From Lineus longissimus (taxonomy: Eukaryota > Nemertea > Pilidiophora > Heteronemertea > Lineidae), in contig NC_088322.1 of assembly GCF_910592395.1 (NCBI RefSeq), positions 11,899,431 through 11,963,430 on the forward strand: a stretch of DNA of 64,000 nt, read 5' to 3'. A program made the translations under genes and the position numbers. Shown one piece after another: positions 59,963 to 64,000 of this stretch. Positions within the stretch are counted from its first letter, which is position 1. Each line of letters opens with the position of its first letter. The notes under the pieces were generated by a model. That model searched no databases. It was not told the origin of the DNA and saw only the letters and a program-made list of their open reading frames with translations.

Positions 59963-62900
59963 CTATTTGTGGCTCGTTTTGAAAGTCACACTAGGTAAAA
60001 CATGGCTGCCCTCTTCGGCCCGACTTGAGCCGTCGAGTGCAATGTTCACGCCTTCGGCACTGTTCGTGGACTCTTCGGGAGTCTTCGACAGTTCGTGTTC
60101 GTGTTCGTCATGGTGATGGTGACTGCGATGATGGCGGAATGCTTGTAAAGAAAACCTTCGATGTGTGTTTTTTCTACCACCTCTACGCTTTGATATATGA
60201 GGGTTATCCTTACGCATAGTTTTAGTTTTGTAAACCTGTAACTGTGTGTAGAGTCTTTTGAGTTCAGCCTGTAAAAGAGAACACATGAGGTGAGAGTACA
60301 GTTATCTAAATAACTTGAGGCTAAGGAACTCTTTGACTCTCTTCTTTTTTACTTTCAGTCCAACATCAGTCAACAAAGTCAACGTATATTTTCACATGCA
60401 GAGACGTTTCTGGAGGAGGTATGTGACAATACGGGAACGTCTGCTTTGCTGTTCCCATTTTTTGACCGAGTTTTAGCCTTCTTAATTAGGATGTCGACAA
60501 TCTACCGACATGACCTCAGATACTTTTCATACACCCAATTATATACAGCATCATATATGTGATATCTTTTTCTCGCTGTAGACAACATCCGTTTCTTTCC
60601 CTAATGCACTTACTTCCATCGTACTTTTCACGTCCATTGGTAAGATTATGTATGTAATTTCATTTCAGACCAAGTGTACCCTTGTCAACAATGTTCATAT
60701 TGATCCGGGCCTTGGGACGGAAGACGGTATAACGAGTGGACGCCACCGCATATGTAATGTATTTGTCGGCCAATGCACTTTATTCTATCGTTCGTTTACA
60801 CGTCCAGGGGTAAGCTTATAAATGTCAATTTATTTCAGAATCGATACTTACCCGAATATCTTCCGGGTCCATCTCAGCTAGGTTTATTTCGCCCACATCT
60901 ACATCACCATTGGACGATATCCCTACGTGGAGTTTCATAGATTCGGGAAGTATTGTGTCATGTACATCAGAAGTTGAGAATGCTCGTGTTCGAAAAGTGT
61001 CGTCGTCTGGAGGGCGGTGCGCATACCAAAGCTAGAAAAAGAAATAATCACACAATGAACACAAAAGTCGGGGTACCTTTTTAATGCATATTTGTAGTCA
61101 AACGCAGGGGCATTTGATGCTCATTGGTAGTCAACGCAGGAGCTTTTGGTGCTCATTGGTAGTCAACGCAGGGGTATTTGATGCTCATTGGTAGTCAACG
61201 CAGGAGTATTTGATGCATATTGGTAGTCAACGCAGGAGTATTTACTGCATATTGGTAGTCAACGCAGGAGTATTTAATGCGTATTGGTATTCAACGCATG
61301 AGTATTTGATGCTCATTGGTAGTCAACGCAGGGGTATTTGATGCGTATTGGTAGTCAACGCAGGAGTATTTTATGCATATTGGTAGTCAACGCACGAGTA
61401 TTTACTGCATATTGGTAGTCAACGCAGGAGTATTTAATGCGTATTGGTATTCAACACATGAGTATTTGATGCTCATTGGTAGTCAACGCAGGGGTATTTG
61501 ATGCGTATTGGTAGTCAACGCAGGAGTATTTAATGCATGTTGGTAGTCAACGCACGGGTATTTAATGCATATTGGTAGTCAACGCAGGAGTATTTAATGC
61601 GTATTGGTATTCAACACAGGAGTATTTGATGCTCATTGGTAGTCAACGCAGGAGTATTTGATGCTCATTGGTAGTCAACGCAGGGGTATTTAATGCATAT
61701 TGGTAGTCAACGCAGGAGTATTTAATGCATATTGGTAGTCAACGCATGAGTATTTGATGCATATTGGTAGTCAACGCAGGAGCAGTCAATCACGTTTACC
61801 ATAAAAATATGTTTAAAAGTATTTCAACACTCGTTTAACATAAGGCTGATATTGGAAGGAGTCGATTTGATATCGAAAGTTGATGTTGATGAAGTTTTGG
61901 ATCACTCAATAATAAGTGTTGTATGCAGGGAGTAAATTCGTCTCCAGTCCAGCACGTCTGCGCTTCAATACAAATAATCGATCTATGATCCCACAAATAA
62001 AAAGACAACTTGGTCAAGAAGTGAACTATAGTTTGAGTAATTTCGTTCCTCTCCGTTTGAAATGTTACCGTCACCGTCCGTTATAAGACCTTGACTATCA
62101 CCAGTGAGGCTTACCTTAGGCCCTAGAACGAGTATGAGTGTGACGGTGACTGTGAGCTGACAGCGGATGAAGTACATGAGAAAGATGTAATCTGGGTTAA
62201 CGGCTAACCACAGAAAATGTCTGAAAAAGAAGGAAAGACATTCATATGATGCTTAAATACTTCACTTCGATTCAGAGGTAAATAACATATCAAATAATGA
62301 TACCAAGTTGTAATTGTCATTTATAGTCAGATATGGTGTTTGTTATACAATCTGGCCTTCATTTCCAAATAATGTGATTAAAAACACACCTCGTTGATCA
62401 ATGGATTTTTCGCAATGGTAATGACAAAAACCCCTGGAAATCATTGGAAGAAAAACCGTCTTCGATCTGTTCGTGTAACTTAAAATAGCAGTGTCGAATT
62501 TTGCACGCATCATTCGGGAGATGTACATTTTCTTGCCGGTTAAAAAAGTGTGATCAGTTCACCTGTTGCAATTTCTCATGTACGTTCCTCAAATTATCTT
62601 ATACTCATATCAAAACAATTATCAACCTGGCCTCCGTCACTGGACTACAAATTTAAAACCGATAATGTTTAAAAAACAAACCGGATAATCACAGCCATAT
62701 TTTGTGTCTTTGAAATTTTTTTTACCACACACATTTTTTTATCTGATGCTAAATTCTATATAGGATTCAATATAATAATATACATATTACATTTTGATAT
62801 TACTTCCAATCTGGGACACCCTGTCGATGAATATCCGTCCCTTTTGTGAAGCTGGATTCTGATTCCTGATATTACACATAGATTGCGCTGGTGCGATTGA

Positions 62901-63712
62901 TTGGAAAGCCCTCGTATTTGATATGTTCAAGATTTACATTATGCATACGAATGCAAATCACATTTCGATATATAAATACATGTTAACCTTTAAATCAGAA
63001 ACTATTTGTAACCAACACCGTTGTCGTGATGGGCGCATAAATTTACATCTTGCACTGACAAAGCGTTCAGCAAAACGTTATCTACCATATGACGTCATTG
63101 CAGTTTTGGTCACATTTCGCAAAATGTTCTAAATGGCAAAACATCCATAATGCAGGTATTACAATCCTATCATGTCCTTACGATTCAATGATTATACTAC
63201 ATAATATGCATCACTCAAGTAGTGTAATCAAATCTCAATACCAGGCTACCCATCGCTTCAAGTCATGATTTATTGTAGCGAGCTAAATTCTGTTCTTCGC
63301 CTGTTTGAGAAAATCTCACCTGATACCATCATAGGTATCCTGCAACTGATCATGTGAATGGCAAGTTCAAGGGTGGCAGTTTGCCATTCACTTCATTTTG
63401 AAGTTGTTCTAATTGCTTCAGGATTTCAGGTTCTAGCCAAAATGGTGGAACCTGTGGTCAACCCTTAATATAGTTGTATTCCGTAGTCGGTGGGTTCCTC
63501 ATGTGATGTGTATTTTACAGGCAGAAAAACGTTTGATATTCAGAAGCAAATCTTAAAGAAACGAGTGTCTTACCTGAGTACATACAATATTGTTGAGATG
63601 ACTGTCTCGTTATATATGGCCCATGATATATACCGTATCTCACCATATTCAGACGGCGCTGATCGAACACAGTAACACAGGTAAATCCCAAGACAAAGAA
63701 ACAAAATTTCCC
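59963..63712 (-). CDS. GPR158/GPR179-family class C GPCR, 3' part (four exons)
   Basis: This is the C-terminal half of an orphan class C receptor, an integral plasma-membrane protein. Reading leftwards, exons are 63,574-63,712, 62,115-62,220, 60,852-61,031 and 59,963-60,268. All borders are GT-AG and the phases join without a stop, giving about 243 residues. Order seen: TM5 (EILFLCLGIYLCYCVR), intracellular loop 3, TM6, TM7 (QLTVTVTLILVLGPK), a linker ending DPEDIR, then AELKRLYTQLQVYKTK with NPHISKRRGGRK and a His-rich tail. The DPEDIR-ELK.LY.QL...K..NPH..KR block is a signature of GPR158, GPR179 and insect CG31760. In GPR158 this region follows helix 8 and is involved in RGS7-Gbeta5 recruitment; that role is transferred from the family. 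The extracellular domain and TM1-4 lie beyond the right edge. The tail is far shorter than in vertebrate GPR158. A candidate AATAAA lies 350 bp past the stop. Confidence 0.9.
60852..61031 (-). CDS. Receptor exon: post-TM7 linker
   Basis: The acceptor is TTTCTTTTTCTAG and the donor CGG/GTAAGT; it is 60 codons with both junctions in phase 0. It begins LWYAHRPPDDD and ends EMDPEDIR. The intron on its 5' side holds the 32-bp tandem array. Confidence 0.88.
61079..61784. repeat. 32-bp tandem array, 22 copies, 160-bp higher order
   Basis: Each unit is close to ATTGGTAGTCAACGCAGGAG plus TATTTAATGCAT, and 22 copies are counted. A variant unit with TATTCAAC instead of TAGTCAAC recurs at 61,283, 61,443 and 61,603, exactly 160 bp (five units) apart. 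Neighbouring variants repeat in register, so part of the array grew by copying five-unit blocks. It lies inside a receptor intron. Units are directly adjacent with no spacers. Confidence 0.97.
62115..62220 (-). CDS. Receptor exon: TM6 end and TM7
   Basis: The acceptor is TTCTTTTTCAG and the donor AAG/GTAAGC. It encodes HFLWLAVNPDY, then the TM7 stretch ending in the class C hallmark GPK at the membrane exit. Confidence 0.88.
62221..63573 (-). other. Receptor intron, nothing else seen
   Basis: This GT-AG intron of the GPR158-like gene contains no recognisable element apart from one CRE palindrome at 63,090-63,097. Short ORFs in it lack domains. Confidence 0.7.
63574..63712 (-). CDS. Receptor exon: TM5, loop 3, TM6 start
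   Basis: The acceptor is TTCCTTTTCAG and the donor CAG/GTAAGA. The exon is in phase 1 at entry and leaves two bases (AG) that join the next exon to make Arg. It encodes TM5, the APSEYGEIRY loop and the start of TM6 (NETVISTILYVL). Confidence 0.88.
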
Positions 63713-64000
63713 CTGAAAAGGAAGACCGATGCAAACCTGAGTCAGTGAGAATCATATAAAACCGGTGTCAAGCGAACTTAGATCCCTCTCGCTCAAGTTG
63801 ATGCTCTCTGCATCAGCCCTTGAACAATTATGGCAGAATTAATTTAAATCTACCACAAGTCATTTAACTCCGGGTAGAACAATGTGCACGTGATGACTAC
63901 TGATAACAACCTACTTTAATTGATAATTTCTCTCCTCTGATTCGCATTCTGCACATGCAGAGAAATTATAGGCTCTGTCGGACGAACGCCGTCCGATGGC
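63713..64000 (-). other. Receptor intron running off the window
   Basis: This is the sequence upstream (minus strand) of the TM5 exon. The exon's first codon is split, so an earlier exon must exist, but no exon is visible before the window ends. Confidence 0.6.

Noticed and set aside
61079-61784. Regular 32-bp repeats resembling a CRISPR array
   Set aside because: Units abut with no unique spacers, and the array is inside an intron of an animal gene.

Overview
This is a eukaryotic, almost certainly metazoan, window. Genes have spliceosomal introns with GT-AG borders, coding density is very low, and the sequence is AT-leaning and full of MITEs, SINEs and tandem arrays. The recognisable host gene is a class C GPCR of the GPR158/GPR179 (Drosophila CG31760) family. 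With the PIF/Harbinger transposon, tRNA-derived SINEs and over-represented TACATGTA, this suggests a marine invertebrate. The phylum cannot be fixed from the sequence alone.

Layout. 1-20 kb has no gene I can defend. It holds a tRNA-derived SINE (4.6-4.9 kb), twin palindromes (5.4 kb), a 107-bp and a 75-bp tandem duplication, one copy of a 214-bp dispersed repeat whose partner is at 35.2 kb, and a 411-bp TIR element (18.5 kb). 20,438-25,109 is a complete and apparently intact Harbinger element: 3-bp TSD, TIRs, a two-exon DDE transposase on + and a five-exon Myb/SANT-like protein on -, each open in frame after splicing. 25.4-30.9 kb is a region of old, blurred tandem repeats. Three different families each carry a TGACGT-type core, and a 762-bp TIR element is embedded in one of them. 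33.2-33.6 kb is an 11-bp AT minisatellite and 38.1-38.7 kb a 126-bp array.

44,639-46,742 (-) is a three-exon gene for a 385-residue proline-rich membrane protein of unknown function. 46.7-60 kb is mostly repeats, including a SINE, two MITEs and a striking 19-copy satellite of about 89 bp at 52.3-54.0 kb with a hairpin and a C-run in every unit. 59,963-63,712 (-) is the 3' half of the GPR158-like receptor (TM5 to the C-terminus); its 5' part lies beyond the right edge. One receptor intron carries a 22-copy 32-bp array with a 160-bp higher-order period.

Window-wide, the CRE palindrome TGACGTCA occurs 13 times where about one is expected from base composition. The two Harbinger proteins act together: the DDE nuclease cuts, and the Myb-like partner is thought to bring it to DNA. 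The two host genes share only strand; nothing shows a functional link.
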